A DNA stretch of 64,000 nt from Rhodobacter sp. (lineage in GTDB: Bacteria; Pseudomonadota; Alphaproteobacteria; Rhodobacterales; Rhodobacteraceae): the NCBI GenBank assembly GCA_016704435.1, contig JADJAB010000010.1, positions 62,001-126,000 on the forward strand. Reading direction: 5' to 3'. Numbering within the stretch: position 1 is the stretch's first letter; every line of letters begins with the position of its first letter. This document shows, one piece after another, positions 50,674-61,183 of the stretch. The translations under genes were made by a program, and so were the position numbers. The notes below the pieces were generated by a model. The model was not told where the DNA came from. It was given only the letters and a program-made list of their open reading frames with translations, and ran no database searches.

Positions 50674-51639
50674 CTATTTCAGCGGGCTGCGATAGCTCAT
50701 CCGCCGTACCGATCCGGTCTTCGACCGCATCAGCAGCGTTTCGGTCGTCACCCAGCCCGGCTCGCGCTTGATCCCGGCCAGCAGCGAGCCGTTGGTGACG
50801 CCGGTGGCAGCAAAGATCACGTCGCCGCGCACCAGATCGTCGCGGGTATAGACGCGGTCGAAATTGGTGATGCCGGCCTTTTTCGCGCGGCCGCGCTCGT
50901 CATCGTTGCGAAACAGCAGCTTGCCGAAGAACTGCCCGCCCATGCATTTCAGCGCCGCCGCGGCCAGCACCCCTTCGGGCGCGCCGCCCGATCCCATGTA
51001 CATGTCGATCCCCGTCACCTCGGGTTCGGCGCAATGCATCACGCCGGCCACGTCGCCATCGGTGATCAGCCGGATCGACGCGCCGGTGGAGCGCAGTTCC
51101 TGGATCATCTCTTCGTGGCGTGGGCGTTCCAGCACGCAGACGGTGATGTTCTCGGTCGACACGCCTTTGGCGGCGGCCAGCGCCGAGACACGTTCGGAGG
51201 GACTCATCGACATGGTCACCACGCCGGTCTTGTAGCCGGGGCCGATGGCGAGCTTTTCCATGTATACGTCCGGCGCATGCAGCAGCGTGCCACGCGGCGC
51301 CATCGCGATAACGGTCAGCGCGTTCGGCATGTCCTTTGCCGTCAGCGTGGTGCCTTCCAGCGGGTCAAGCGCGATGTCCACTGCCGGGCCATGGCCGGTG
51401 CCGACCTCTTCGCCGATGAAAAGCATCGGGGCCTCGTCACGCTCACCCTCGCCGATCACGACGACGCCCTTGATCTCCAGGAGGTTCAACTGGTCGCGCA
51501 TGGCGTTGACGGCGGCCTGGTCGGCGGCCTTTTCATCGCCGCGCCCGACCAGCCGGGCAGAGGCCAGCGCCGCCGCCTCGGACACGCGGGCCAGGCCCAG
51601 GCTGAGGAGGCGGTCTTGAAAATCCTTGGCGTCCGACAT
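50674..51639 (-). CDS. glpX: Class II fructose-1,6-bisphosphatase
   Basis: 321 residues. GlpX signatures: VVVIGEGERDEAPMLFIGEEVG, VDIALDPLEGTTLTAKDMPNAL (the metal-binding acidic loop), DGDVAGVM, MYMGSGGAPEGVLAAAAL and DVIFAATGVTNGSLL. It hydrolyses fructose-1,6-bisphosphate to fructose-6-phosphate in gluconeogenesis or the Calvin cycle. The length is normal and the frame intact. Confidence 0.95.
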   Translation of the reverse strand: MSDAKDFQDRLLSLGLARVSEAAALASARLVGRGDEKAADQAAVNAMRDQLNLLEIKGVVVIGEGERDEAPMLFIGEEVGTGHGPAVDIALDPLEGTTLTAKDMPNALTVIAMAPRGTLLHAPDVYMEKLAIGPGYKTGVVTMSMSPSERVSALAAAKGVSTENITVCVLERPRHEEMIQELRSTGASIRLITDGDVAGVMHCAEPEVTGIDMYMGSGGAPEGVLAAAALKCMGGQFFGKLLFRNDDERGRAKKAGITNFDRVYTRDDLVRGDVIFAATGVTNGSLLAGIKREPGWVTTETLLMRSKTGSVRRMSYRSPLK

Positions 51640-51717
51640 CTTCTTCCTGTCCTTGGTTGGTTGTGCCCGGTCTAGCGGGGCGGACGCGGCGCGGCAAGGA
51701 TGGTGACGCTAACAGCC

Positions 51718-52855
51718 CTAAGGCAGGATGGAGAGTGCTGCATCGGCAAGGCAGGCGTCGATCTGGCGCGCCTGAACCATCGCGGGCGAGATCGCCGGAT
51801 TCTCGCCCATCTGAAATCGCACCGATCTGAACAGTTCGGTCTGGCCGCGCCGGGTGGCAAAGAATGCGGCCGGAGAGATGAGGGAGGCGAAAGGCAGCTC
51901 TTGAACCGTTCGGTCCATCGGGTTTCCAAAGGCCGCGACAAAGGCAACCATGCAGGTCTCTGCCGTTTGCGGGCAGGCGGTGGCGCAAACCGTTTCGACC
52001 GGCAGGAATTCCGGACGTGCCCTTCAGGGCGGCAACACTGGCAGCAGCCGTGTCGGCATCAAGGGGATCGTCGCGCAGCGAGATCGACGCCAGAAGCAAC
52101 GGCACGGCTTCGGCCATGCGGCGCTGGCCGTCCTCGGGCGCCACGCCCGCCGCGGTCAGGATGGCGGCGATGCGGGCAACCGCTTCGTCGGGCAGCGGGG
52201 AGGGGTCGGGGCGATCCATGTCGGCATAACCCGCCAGGGCCATCCATGCTGCCGGGTCATCGGCCTGCAGCCGCAAGATGACCAGCGCATCCGCCTCCTG
52301 CGGCGGGACGGCGTCCGTGATTTCCTTCAAACGGTAGCGCATCAAGGCCGCCGTCAGCCAGGACGGCACTGGAGAATCGAACAGCCAGTCAGGCAGCGGG
52401 CCCAGCCCGCCGGTCTGGTTCAACCAGGTCGCCAGCACGGCGTTTCCCCGCGCGGTTTCCCCCGCCAGATAGAAGGCCCGCGCGCGGTCCAGCAGATCCG
52501 CAGGGTTGCTTGTGGCATCCTGCCACCAAAGGGCGGCCAGCGGGTCCAGAGCCATGGCCGCGAGATTGACCCGCTGGCCGTTGATCTTGAACAAGGCCGC
52601 CGGGCGTGTCTTGGCCGGGTCAAACCGGGCCCAACTCAGCGCGAAGGGCATGGCCAGGACCGCCGCGTGATTTCCCGCCTCGGCCGCCGCATGCAGGTCG
52701 GCCAGGGTGGGGAGGTCATGACCAAGCAAGAGCCGTTCGAACGGCTTTCGAAAGGCCGGGTCGTCCAGCCCGGGCAACGTCTCGGCATGGCCGGGTGAGG
52801 ACAGGAAAAGCGCCGCCACCAGCGGAAGGCCAAAGACGAGAGAAACGGACCGCAT
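51718..52855 (-). CDS. Secreted protein of unknown function (one frameshift)
   Basis: About 379 residues when repaired. A signal peptide (MRSVSLVFGLPLVAALFLSSPGHA) is followed by a helical, Ala/Leu-rich body with tetratricopeptide-like texture (LPTLADLHAAAEAGNHAAVLAM, ADLLDRARAFYLAGETARGNAVLATWL). At about 52022-52030 the frame changes. Past it, LKGT continues as RPEFLPVETVCATACPQTAETC and then VAAFGNPMDRTVQELPFASLIS, ending ACLADAALSILP. The second half contains a Cys cluster. I recognise no family. It is encoded between hom and glpX. Confidence 0.65.
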
Positions 52856-52948
52856 GGGAGGAAAGCCTTCGTCAAGGAATTGCTGAAATGCCAGTCAAGC
52901 CTGTGCCGGTGCCGAGGCCCTGTCAAGTCTGGCTGCGGACGCGGCGCC

Positions 52949-54238
52949 TCAGACTTCCTCGATGCGGATCGCCACCGGGTCGCCGACCAGCACGCCGGTG
53001 GCGGCAAAACGGGTCAGCGCATGGGCCACGTCATCGGGCGCGGCCTTGTGGGTGACGATCAGGACGGGGGCCTTGGCGCCTTCGTGGCCGTACTGGCGCA
53101 TCTGGTCGATCGACACGCCGGCATCGCCCAGGCAGGTGGCGATCTTGGCCAGCGCGCCGGGTTTGTCCAGAAGCGTCATCCGCAGGTAATAGGGCGCCGG
53201 GGTCGCGGCGCGGGCGGGCTGAGCCTCGACCAGGGCCGAGGCCGGAATGCCGAAGGTCGCGATGCGCAACCCGCGGGCAAGGTCGATCACATCGCCCATC
53301 ACGGCGCTGGCCGTCGGGCCCATGCCCGCGCCGGCGCCGCGCATCACGATCTGGCCGACGGAGTCGCCCTCCAGCACCACCATGTTGGTGCCGCCCTGCA
53401 ACTGGCCCAAGGGGCTGGCGATCGGCACCAGGCAGGGCGTCATCCGCTGCTCCAGCCCGCGGCCGGTCATCTGCGCCACGCCCAAGAGCTTGATCCGGTA
53501 GCCCATGTCCTCGGCCAGGCGGATGTCGTCGATGGAAACGCTGCCGATGCCTTCCAGTTCGACCTGGTCGAACGACACGCGGGTGCCGAAGGCGATGGCG
53601 GCCAGAAGGCTGAGCTTGTGGCCGGCGTCGATGCCGCCGACGTCGAGGTTGGGGTCGGCCTCCAGATAGCCCAGTTGCCGGGCCTCTTCGAACACCTGGT
53701 CATAGGGCAGGCCGGCGCTTTGCATCCGGGTCAGGATGTAGTTGCAGGTGCCGTTCATCACCCCCATCACCCGCTTTATCCGGTTGCCGGCAAGGCCTTC
53801 GGTCAGCACCTTGATCACCGGGATGCCGCCGGCCACCGCCGCCTCGAAGCGGATCACCCGGCCCGCGGCTTCGGCAGCCTCGGCCAGGGCCTGGCCGTGA
53901 TGGGCCAGAAGCGCCTTGTTGGCCGTCACCACATCCTTGCCGGCGGCAATTGCGGCTTCGGTCGAGGCCTTTGCGGGGCCATCGTGGCCGCCCATCACCT
54001 CGACGAAGACGTCGATGTCGTCGCGCCGCGCCAGGGCCACGGGATCGGCTTCCCAAGCATAGCCCGAAAGATCGGCGTCACGGTTCTTGCTGCGGTCACG
54101 CGCCGAGACGGCGGTGATCACCACCCGGCGGCCGGTGCGGGCGGCGATCAGGTCGGCCTCGGCCTGAACGATCTTCACCACGCCGATGCCGACCGTGCCC
54201 AGACCGGCAAGACCAAGGCGAAGGGGGGCAGCGGGCAT
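52949..54238 (-). CDS. hom: Homoserine dehydrogenase
   Basis: 429 residues. The N-terminal Rossmann fold GLAGLGTVGIGVV is followed by TANKALLAHHGQ, FEAAVAGGIPVIKVL, GVMNGTCNYILTRM and GYLEADPNLDVGGIDAGHKLSLLAAIAFG, which holds the catalytic Lys and substrate-binding acids. A C-terminal ACT domain (YYLRMTLLDKPGALAKIATCL) probably mediates threonine feedback. It reduces aspartate semialdehyde to homoserine for threonine and methionine synthesis. Confidence 0.96.
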   Translation of the reverse strand: MPAAPLRLGLAGLGTVGIGVVKIVQAEADLIAARTGRRVVITAVSARDRSKNRDADLSGYAWEADPVALARRDDIDVFVEVMGGHDGPAKASTEAAIAAGKDVVTANKALLAHHGQALAEAAEAAGRVIRFEAAVAGGIPVIKVLTEGLAGNRIKRVMGVMNGTCNYILTRMQSAGLPYDQVFEEARQLGYLEADPNLDVGGIDAGHKLSLLAAIAFGTRVSFDQVELEGIGSVSIDDIRLAEDMGYRIKLLGVAQMTGRGLEQRMTPCLVPIASPLGQLQGGTNMVVLEGDSVGQIVMRGAGAGMGPTASAVMGDVIDLARGLRIATFGIPASALVEAQPARAATPAPYYLRMTLLDKPGALAKIATCLGDAGVSIDQMRQYGHEGAKAPVLIVTHKAAPDDVAHALTRFAATGVLVGDPVAIRIEEV

Positions 54239-54317
54239 GGCAGGGCCTTTCGGAGAACCGGGTGTCGGGCATGCTGTTAGCGGTTCACGGCGCGGCGCGC
54301 AATGCGGGCGAGGTGGC

Positions 54318-54623
54318 TCAGGCGCGGCCCTGGCGGATCGCCTCGGCCAGCCGGGCGCGGGTGGCCGGGTCGTGGACGGCGCCGCGCATCAGGCTGGCGC
54401 GGGCGCGCAGCCGGGCGGCGCGGGCGGCCAGCGCCTCGCCCCGCGCGGCGGCGGTGCCGGGGGCGGCGGCCTGCGCCAGCAGCTCATCCAGCGGCAACAG
54501 CGTGGGCGGGGTCGTGGCGGCGGTCGCGGCCGGAAAGGCACCGATCGCGGGAAACGGCGCGCAGCCGGACGACAGGGAAACCGAAACGGCGACCAGCGCG
54601 GACAGGAGTCGGTGGGGGCGCAT
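54318..54623 (-). CDS. Small lipoprotein of unknown function
   Basis: 101 residues with a lipoprotein signal (MRPHRLLSALVAVSVSLSSGC, Cys21 lipidated). The mature part is an Ala/Arg-rich helical protein (LLPLDELLAQAAAPGTAAARGEALAARAARLRARASLM). It lies between hom and the TadE/TadG-type genes on the same strand. It may belong with the pilus genes, but I do not recognise the family. Confidence 0.7.
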   Translation of the reverse strand: MRPHRLLSALVAVSVSLSSGCAPFPAIGAFPAATAATTPPTLLPLDELLAQAAAPGTAAARGEALAARAARLRARASLMRGAVHDPATRARLAEAIRQGRA

Positions 54624-54671
54624 GATGGACGGAGATCCTGAGAAGCGTCCGCAGCAGTCTAGACGCGCGCG

Positions 54672-54694
54672 CCGCCGGGCGAAAGGCCCGGCGG
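54672..54694 (-). terminator. Hairpin downstream of the TadE/TadG-type genes
   Basis: CCGCCGGGC pairs perfectly with GCCCGGCGG over the 5-base loop GAAAG. A second GC-rich hairpin (GGGGG/CCCCC, about 54728-54742) lies next to the tadE stop. No T tract, as is common in high-GC genomes. Confidence 0.45.
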
Positions 54695-54746
54695 CACGGC
54701 GGTATCACGGCAGGGGCCGGGCGTGGGGGCGACGCCCCCGCCAGTG

Positions 54747-55313
54747 TCACAATTCGTCCGGGCAGGGGTCCGACGTCAGGCAGACCCGGCGGTAATAGCG
54801 CGGCCGCGTGACGATGAAATTGTCGAACGAATGGTTCGGAATGCCCACCTCGAAGCCCGGATCATAGGCGACCTCGGTCTCAACGATCACCACGCTGTCG
54901 TTGTCGGCCATCAAGGGAATCCGGTCCTTCAGGGCGACAAGGTCCGCGTCGTTCAGCTGCGGCATCTTGTTGCCGGGGCTGCGCGAGAACAGCACGCGAT
55001 GCTCGTCATCATCCTCGTCGAATTCGACCGAGGTGATCCGCAGCTTCACATTCGAGGATTCATTCGTCAGGTATTCGGCGATGGTCTGCATGCCGTCGAT
55101 GAAGACGGTGTCGATCTCGCTCTGACGCGAGATCACGTCGGACACCGAATAGGCCGCCTTCTGCGCCTGGTTGATGGTGCGGAAGGCGTCCCAATAGATG
55201 AAAAGCGCCATGAAGGTCCAGACCAGCAGCGGCAGCATGATCAGGAACTCGGTCATCACGAGACCGTCTTCCTGATCGCGGAAACGGCGGGCCTGGCGGG
55301 TAAGGGCGGACAT
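54747..55313 (-). CDS. TadE/TadG-type pilus assembly protein
   Basis: 188 residues. The N-terminus has a charged patch then a hydrophobic segment (RFRDQEDGLVMTEFLIMLPLLVWTFMALFIYWDAF), with the E-x-G-x-x-x-x-E/F arrangement of TadE pseudopilins. The rest is a soluble domain with a disulfide-capable C-terminal pair (RRVCLTSDPCPDEL). It is probably exported and inserted in the inner membrane for Flp/Tad pilus assembly. Third of three such genes on the minus strand, 17 bp from its neighbour. Confidence 0.82.
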   Translation of the reverse strand: MSALTRQARRFRDQEDGLVMTEFLIMLPLLVWTFMALFIYWDAFRTINQAQKAAYSVSDVISRQSEIDTVFIDGMQTIAEYLTNESSNVKLRITSVEFDEDDDEHRVLFSRSPGNKMPQLNDADLVALKDRIPLMADNDSVVIVETEVAYDPGFEVGIPNHSFDNFIVTRPRYYRRVCLTSDPCPDEL

Positions 55314-55330
55314 GCGCTTTCTCCTGACGC

Positions 55331-55882
55331 TCAGTCGGGTTCGTTGACGAAGATCGAGGCCGCGACCATCTGGTAGCCGCCCTGCGCATCTGCCCGCAAC
55401 TGCAGGCCGATGCCGGTCGAAGGGAAGATCGGGTCCTGGATGGCGCAGATGCGCACGATCACCAGTTCGTTCGAGGAGCCGGTATCATAGTCGATGTCCG
55501 GCTCGCCGGTTTCGCCCCGGTCGATGCAGGTTGCCGGATCCGTCATCATGTCGAAGGTCAGCATCGACATCGGGCGCATCTCGACCATCAGGATGCTTTC
55601 GCAATCCTTCAGCATCGGGGTGGCGTGGCAGATCAGCGTCCGCAACTCGTCATGGTCGGGCTTGCCCAGCTTGCCCAGTCGCAGATCGCGCATCACCATG
55701 TCGAGCCCGCGTTCCATCATCACATGCTTGGCCATGTAGAACCCGGCTTCGACCGAGGCCATGAAGATGGTGACCACCACCGGCACGAAGATCACGAACT
55801 CGATCGAGGCGGTTCCGTCTTCGCGCCGGAAGGCACGGGCCAGCCTGGAGCGGGCCAGTCTGGAAAGGACGCGGCGCATCAT
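55331..55882 (-). CDS. TadE/TadG-type pilus assembly protein
   Basis: 183 residues (start MMRRVLSRLARSRLARAF at 55882, overlapping the upstream gene by ATGA). FRREDGTASIEFVIFVPVVVTIFMASVEAGFYMAKHVMM is a classic TadE/TadG N-terminus with the G-x-A-x-(I/V)-E-F motif and single membrane segment. The remainder has Cys residues (LICHATPMLKDCES, ATCID, VRICAIQD) that could form disulfides outside the membrane. Second of three TadE/TadG-type genes. Confidence 0.82.
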   Translation of the reverse strand: MMRRVLSRLARSRLARAFRREDGTASIEFVIFVPVVVTIFMASVEAGFYMAKHVMMERGLDMVMRDLRLGKLGKPDHDELRTLICHATPMLKDCESILMVEMRPMSMLTFDMMTDPATCIDRGETGEPDIDYDTGSSNELVIVRICAIQDPIFPSTGIGLQLRADAQGGYQMVAASIFVNEPD

Positions 55883-57519
55883 TGGGTCAGCCTCAGCTGG
55901 CTGAGATTGGCCGCGATCAGCTGGAATGCCGTCTGGATTTCCAGGCCGTTCGCGTCGAAGAAATAGGTCGAGCTGGGCTTGGAGGCGCAATCCTTGATCG
56001 CGGTCTTGCCGGCGTCGGGCGCCTCGAAGGCGATGCCGTAGACCAGGATGTCCTCGGACCGGGCCGCCGCGCAGTTGCTGCTGAGAAGCGAGTCCATGGC
56101 GCCGACCGACTGGTAGTAGTCCTGGAACATGTCCATCGCGTTGTTGTAGGCGGAAGTGCGCGACGAACTGCTGGTGCCAAGCGCACGGGCGTAAAGCTGC
56201 CAGGACACCCAGGATACGCGCACCCGGCTCCAGACCTGCTGCCAGGTCTGCTGCTGCACGCCCGAGCCGCTGTTCCACGGCGCGGTGCGCCATTCGTTGC
56301 GGTGCGGCACCCAGTAGTCGGAAGTGCCCGACTTGTTGTGATAGATCGAGAACTTGCCGTCGCCGTTGGACCGGTAGATCGGCGAGGTGCCGGTCTTGTA
56401 GGCATCGGCCACGCGCTCGTGGGCAACGTGCTGGCCGTCAGTCATCAGCACGATGACCTTCATTGAATCGGTGCTGTCATAGTCGAACGGGCGGCCACCC
56501 ATCGAACCCTGCATGGCATTTTCGCCGATCAGCTGGTAATACATCGAGCGCGCGCCCGGATCCAGAAGCGCGGTCGCCCAGCGCATGCCCAGCAGGATCG
56601 AGGTGTTGCCCGAGGCGACAAGATCATTCACCGCCGCATGCAGCGATGCCAGGTTCTTGGTGGGCAGCGTAACGTCGATATCGGTCGAGGGGTTGCACCA
56701 GCGCTTGGACGAGCTGTCGACCGGCGTCGCCGACGAGCCGGTTTCCGAGACATAGGAGGTGGATTGGCTGGTGGTGCTTTCGGTATCGGCAATCGCCATC
56801 ATCGGATAGGCGAGGGTCCGCGACAGCGCCAGGCTGCTGAACACGCCCGAGGGCAGTTCCAGGCAGTTCCCGTCCGGAACGCCATGGGCATAGGAAACGG
56901 TGTATTTCGACCGCAGCGGCGCACCCAGGTTGACCTGCGCGTTATAGGGAATGATCCCGATCGAGATGCGGCCCTCGGGGTCGTTCTCGGTCACGGTGTC
57001 GATGAAGTCGTTCGCGGCGATCTTCAGGTTCGCCAGCTTCGCGCCCGCCATCGAGCCCGAGACGTCAAGCACCAGCATGATCTCGATGTCGTTGATGCGC
57101 TGTTCGGCCTGGCTGCGGTTGTCGGCCTCCAGGTAGGGCACGCTCATCATCGACATGAAGTAGTTGTTCGACGTTACCGTCGCCTGCGCGCGCACGGTCC
57201 GGCCGTTCACGGTCTGGATGACATCGATGCTTTTCAGTTCGGAATCGAGCCCGGCGGTGTCGAAGTAGCTGTTCACCACATCCTGCGGGATCAGCGTGTT
57301 CTCCAGGCTGGCCGCCGCCAGGGTGGCGCGGTCCATCGTCTGTTGCAGGGCGACACGCTTGGATTCAAAGCGCATCATGTCCACCGCAACGCCGCCGACC
57401 AGAAGCATCATGAAGAAGAAGAACAGGATCTGCGGAGCCATCACGCCGCTTTCGTCCCGCATGAAGGACGTCGCCCTGCGTGCAAGGGTCCGTTTCGTCG
57501 TCGGACGAAGCATCATCAT
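55879..57519 (-). CDS. TadG-like pilus protein with von Willebrand A domain
   Basis: 546 residues. The N-terminal TadG segment (FMRDESGVMAPQILFFFFMMLLVGGVAVDMMRFESKR) is followed by a VWA domain with the MIDAS motif in MLVLDVSGSMAGAKL and a later VIVLMTDGQHVAHE. A large insertion rich in Ser/Trp (SGVQQQTWQQVWSRVRVSWVSW) lies between. Probably anchored in the inner membrane with a periplasmic adhesive or scaffold domain. First gene of the three-gene Tad-like operon; no other tad genes are in the window. Confidence 0.85.
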   Translation of the reverse strand: MMMLRPTTKRTLARRATSFMRDESGVMAPQILFFFFMMLLVGGVAVDMMRFESKRVALQQTMDRATLAAASLENTLIPQDVVNSYFDTAGLDSELKSIDVIQTVNGRTVRAQATVTSNNYFMSMMSVPYLEADNRSQAEQRINDIEIMLVLDVSGSMAGAKLANLKIAANDFIDTVTENDPEGRISIGIIPYNAQVNLGAPLRSKYTVSYAHGVPDGNCLELPSGVFSSLALSRTLAYPMMAIADTESTTSQSTSYVSETGSSATPVDSSSKRWCNPSTDIDVTLPTKNLASLHAAVNDLVASGNTSILLGMRWATALLDPGARSMYYQLIGENAMQGSMGGRPFDYDSTDSMKVIVLMTDGQHVAHERVADAYKTGTSPIYRSNGDGKFSIYHNKSGTSDYWVPHRNEWRTAPWNSGSGVQQQTWQQVWSRVRVSWVSWQLYARALGTSSSSRTSAYNNAMDMFQDYYQSVGAMDSLLSSNCAAARSEDILVYGIAFEAPDAGKTAIKDCASKPSSTYFFDANGLEIQTAFQLIAANLSQLRLTQ

Positions 57520-57789
57520 GTCAGTTGCCCTATTCGTTACACTCGTTCCCCGACCCGGAAGGGACAGGATTTCCCGCAGCCAGATAACGGATCACTTCGG
57601 GCGGAATTGTGGCGCCGACGGGTCAGGGGGCTGTCTTTGCTGCGGATTGGAAACGGTCTTGGCCATGTCGGCCGATTGTTCGTCCGGCGGGACGGCCCGG
57701 CGCAACCACTCGGGAGCGCTGCGCGGGCCGTGGCAGGGCACGCGGACAGGTCCGATCGGCGAATCACATTGCCGGACGGAGGTTAAGAA
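57520..57789. other. Gene-poor divergent region between tadG-like and gdhA
   Basis: Part of a 393-bp gap between divergent genes. It should hold both promoters. I see no RNA structure or convincing coding frame here; the open frames in it have no ribosome-binding site or family resemblance. A short candidate ORF lies at its right end (listed separately). Confidence 0.5.
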
Positions 57790-57897
57790 ATGCCTGCCGA
57801 AAAACCGGATGCCTGCATTTTCGGCGGATGCTTTCCCGTCCGGCTGTCGCTAGACTTGCCGGACTGCCGCCGACGGCCCATCGGCACCGGCAGATAA
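57790..57897 (+). CDS. Candidate 35-residue ORF or leader upstream of gdhA
   Basis: ATG 57790 is preceded by GGAGG at 7-nt spacing, and the frame runs 35 codons to TAA at 57897, 15 bp before gdhA. The peptide begins MPAEKPDACIFGGCF and has three Cys and many Arg. No family is recognised. It could be a leader peptide coupling translation to gdhA, or chance. Confidence 0.35.
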   Translation: MPAEKPDACIFGGCFPVRLSLDLPDCRRRPIGTGR

Positions 57898-57912
57898 CGG
57901 GAGGAAAGTGGC

Positions 57913-59346
<1,434 letters not shown>

Positions 59347-59371
59347 ACGCACCTATTGCGGCTGCGCCGAT

Positions 59372-59411
59372 CCGCCACAAGGGCGGCTTGCGACATCCGC
59401 TGTCGCGGATG
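59372..59411 (+). terminator. Two tandem hairpins after gdhA
   Basis: CCGCC/GGCGG (59372-59386, 5-base loop) and CATCCGC/GCGGATG (59394-59411, 4-base loop) lie 26-65 bp after the gdhA stop. No T tract; possible terminator before the sox operon. Confidence 0.35.
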
Positions 59412-59487
59412 GGGAAGGAATTCGCCGCGCGGTCTTGAATAACGGGGCCTGTCCCGGTTTGATGTCCGGGGCAGAAAAGGGTCGTGC

Positions 59488-60738
59488 ATGCGGTATTCCG
59501 GTTTCAAGGTCATCACCGAAGGCTTGTTCGGCAACAAGGGCTGGAAACCGGCCTGGCGTGATGCCGCACCCAAGGCCGAATATGACGCCATCATCATCGG
59601 TGGCGGCGGGCATGGTTTGGCGACGGCCTATTACCTGGCGAAAAACCACGGCCTGACCAATATCGCGGTGCTGGAAAAGGGCTGGCTCGGCAGCGGCAAC
59701 ATCGGCCGCAACACCACCATCGTGCGGGCCAACTATTTCCTGCCGGGGAACTCCGAGTTCTATTCGCACTCACTGAAGCTGTGGGAGGGGCTGGAGGCCG
59801 ACCTCAACTACAACGTCATGCACAGCCAGCGCGGCTTGATCAACCTCTTCCATTCCGACGGCCAGCGCGATGCCTTTGCCCGGCGCGGCAATGCGATGAT
59901 CAACCAGGGCGATGACGCGATCCTCCTGGACCGCGAGGGCGTGCGCGAGCATCTGCCCTATCTGGATTTCGAGCAGACCCGCTTTCCGATCTACGGTGGC
60001 CTGCTGCACCCGCGCGGTGGCTCGGCCCGGCATGATGCGGTGGCCTGGGGTTATGCCCGCGGGGCGGACCGGCGCGGGGTCGATCTGATCCAGAACTGCG
60101 AAGTCACCGGCATCGACGTGGCGAATGGCAAGGTTGTCGGCGTGCAGACCACCCGCGGGCCGATCAAGGCGGCAAAGGTCGGCATCGTGGTGGCCGGCCG
60201 GTCGTCCCAGGTGGCGGCCATGGCCGGGATGCGGTTGCCGATTGAGTCCCACATCCTGCAGGCTTTCGTGACCGAGGGGTTGAAGCCGGTCATCAACCAT
60301 GTCGTCAGTTTCGGCATGGGGCATTTCTATATCAGCCAGTCCGACAAGGGCGGCCTGGTGTTCGGCGGCGATCTGGATTTCTACGCCTCCTATGCCGCGC
60401 GCGGCAACCTGCCGATGGTGGAGCATGTGATGGAAGCCGGCATGACCCTGATGCCGATGATCGGCCGCGCCAAGGTATTGCGCAGTTGGGGCGGCATCAT
60501 GGACATGTCGCCCGACGGGTCGCCGATCATCGACAGGACCCATGTCGAGGGCCTGTATCTCGACTGCGGCTGGAACTACGGCGGCTTCAAGGCGGTGCCG
60601 GCCTCGGGCTGGTGCATGGCGCATCTGATGGCCACCGACACGCCCCACGACGTCGCCCGCCGCTTCCGCCTTGACCGCTTTGCCACCGGCCATCTGCTGG
60701 ACGAAGAAGGCACCGGCAGCCAGCACAACCTGCATTGA
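59488..60738 (+). CDS. soxB: Sarcosine oxidase beta subunit
   Basis: 416 residues. FAD-binding Rossmann motif YDAIIIGGGGHGLATAYYLAK, LEKGWLGSGNIGRNTTIVR, the HPRGGSARHDAVAWGYARGA segment containing the His that carries covalent FMN in heterotetrameric sarcosine oxidase, and YLDCGWNYGGFKAVPASG near the end. The enzyme oxidatively demethylates sarcosine to glycine, passing the methyl group to tetrahydrofolate. First gene of soxBDA; followed by a 178-bp gap with a palindromic repeat. Confidence 0.96.
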   Translation: MRYSGFKVITEGLFGNKGWKPAWRDAAPKAEYDAIIIGGGGHGLATAYYLAKNHGLTNIAVLEKGWLGSGNIGRNTTIVRANYFLPGNSEFYSHSLKLWEGLEADLNYNVMHSQRGLINLFHSDGQRDAFARRGNAMINQGDDAILLDREGVREHLPYLDFEQTRFPIYGGLLHPRGGSARHDAVAWGYARGADRRGVDLIQNCEVTGIDVANGKVVGVQTTRGPIKAAKVGIVVAGRSSQVAAMAGMRLPIESHILQAFVTEGLKPVINHVVSFGMGHFYISQSDKGGLVFGGDLDFYASYAARGNLPMVEHVMEAGMTLMPMIGRAKVLRSWGGIMDMSPDGSPIIDRTHVEGLYLDCGWNYGGFKAVPASGWCMAHLMATDTPHDVARRFRLDRFATGHLLDEEGTGSQHNLH

Positions 60739-60785
60739 CCGCAATGAAAAACCAGCAAACTCCGTGCCCAGCCCCGTCGTCGGAT

Positions 60786-60861
60786 GCCTCCGGCGGGGGT
60801 ATTTTTTCCAAGATGAAACTGCAAGATCCTTCATCTTGGCCCAAATACTCCGGGGTGAGGC
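60786..60861. repeat. Palindromic intergenic repeat, REP-like
   Basis: An imperfect 32-bp inverted repeat with a 12-base loop. The left arm reads GCCTCCGGCGGGGGTATTTT, then CCAAGATGAA; the right arm is its complement with a few mismatches. I recall this CCTCCGGCGGGGGTATTT / CCAAGATGAA pattern as common between genes in Rhodobacterales. It sits between soxB and soxD and would fold in the mRNA. Confidence 0.7.
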
Positions 60862-60916
60862 CGAAGGCCGAGGGGCGGCGCCCCTTTGCGACGCCTGCCC
60901 TGAAGGAGAACCCCCG

Positions 60917-61183
60917 ATGCGCCTGAAATGCCCCCTTTGCGGCGATCGTGACCGGCGGGAGTTCTATTACTCCGGCACGGATGATTATCTGAACCGTCCG
61001 GCGGCGGATGCGCCCCTGTCGGCATGGGACGATCATCTGCACAACCGCACCAACCCTGCCGGGCTGACGCGGGATCTGTGGTATCATGAACAGGGCTGTG
61101 CGCAGTGGCTGGCCGTGACCCGCAACACCATCACGCATGAGATCATGGCGGTGGATCTGGTGGCGAAGGAGCGGGCGAAATGA
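60917..61183 (+). CDS. soxD: Sarcosine oxidase delta subunit
   Basis: 88 residues. It begins MRLKCPLCGDRDRREFYYSG with the CPxCG zinc site, and has NRTNPAGLTRDLWYHEQGCAQWLAVTRNT, which is diagnostic of SoxD. Small zinc subunit of heterotetrameric sarcosine oxidase. The start is ATG 60917, with AAGGAGAA upstream. It overlaps soxA by ATGA, so it is translationally coupled. Confidence 0.96.
   Translation: MRLKCPLCGDRDRREFYYSGTDDYLNRPAADAPLSAWDDHLHNRTNPAGLTRDLWYHEQGCAQWLAVTRNTITHEIMAVDLVAKERAK

Noticed and set aside
59347..59487. Possible glycine riboswitch ahead of the sarcosine operon
   Set aside because: The gap is only 141 bp, contains two simple hairpins near gdhA, and shows no glycine-aptamer core sequences.
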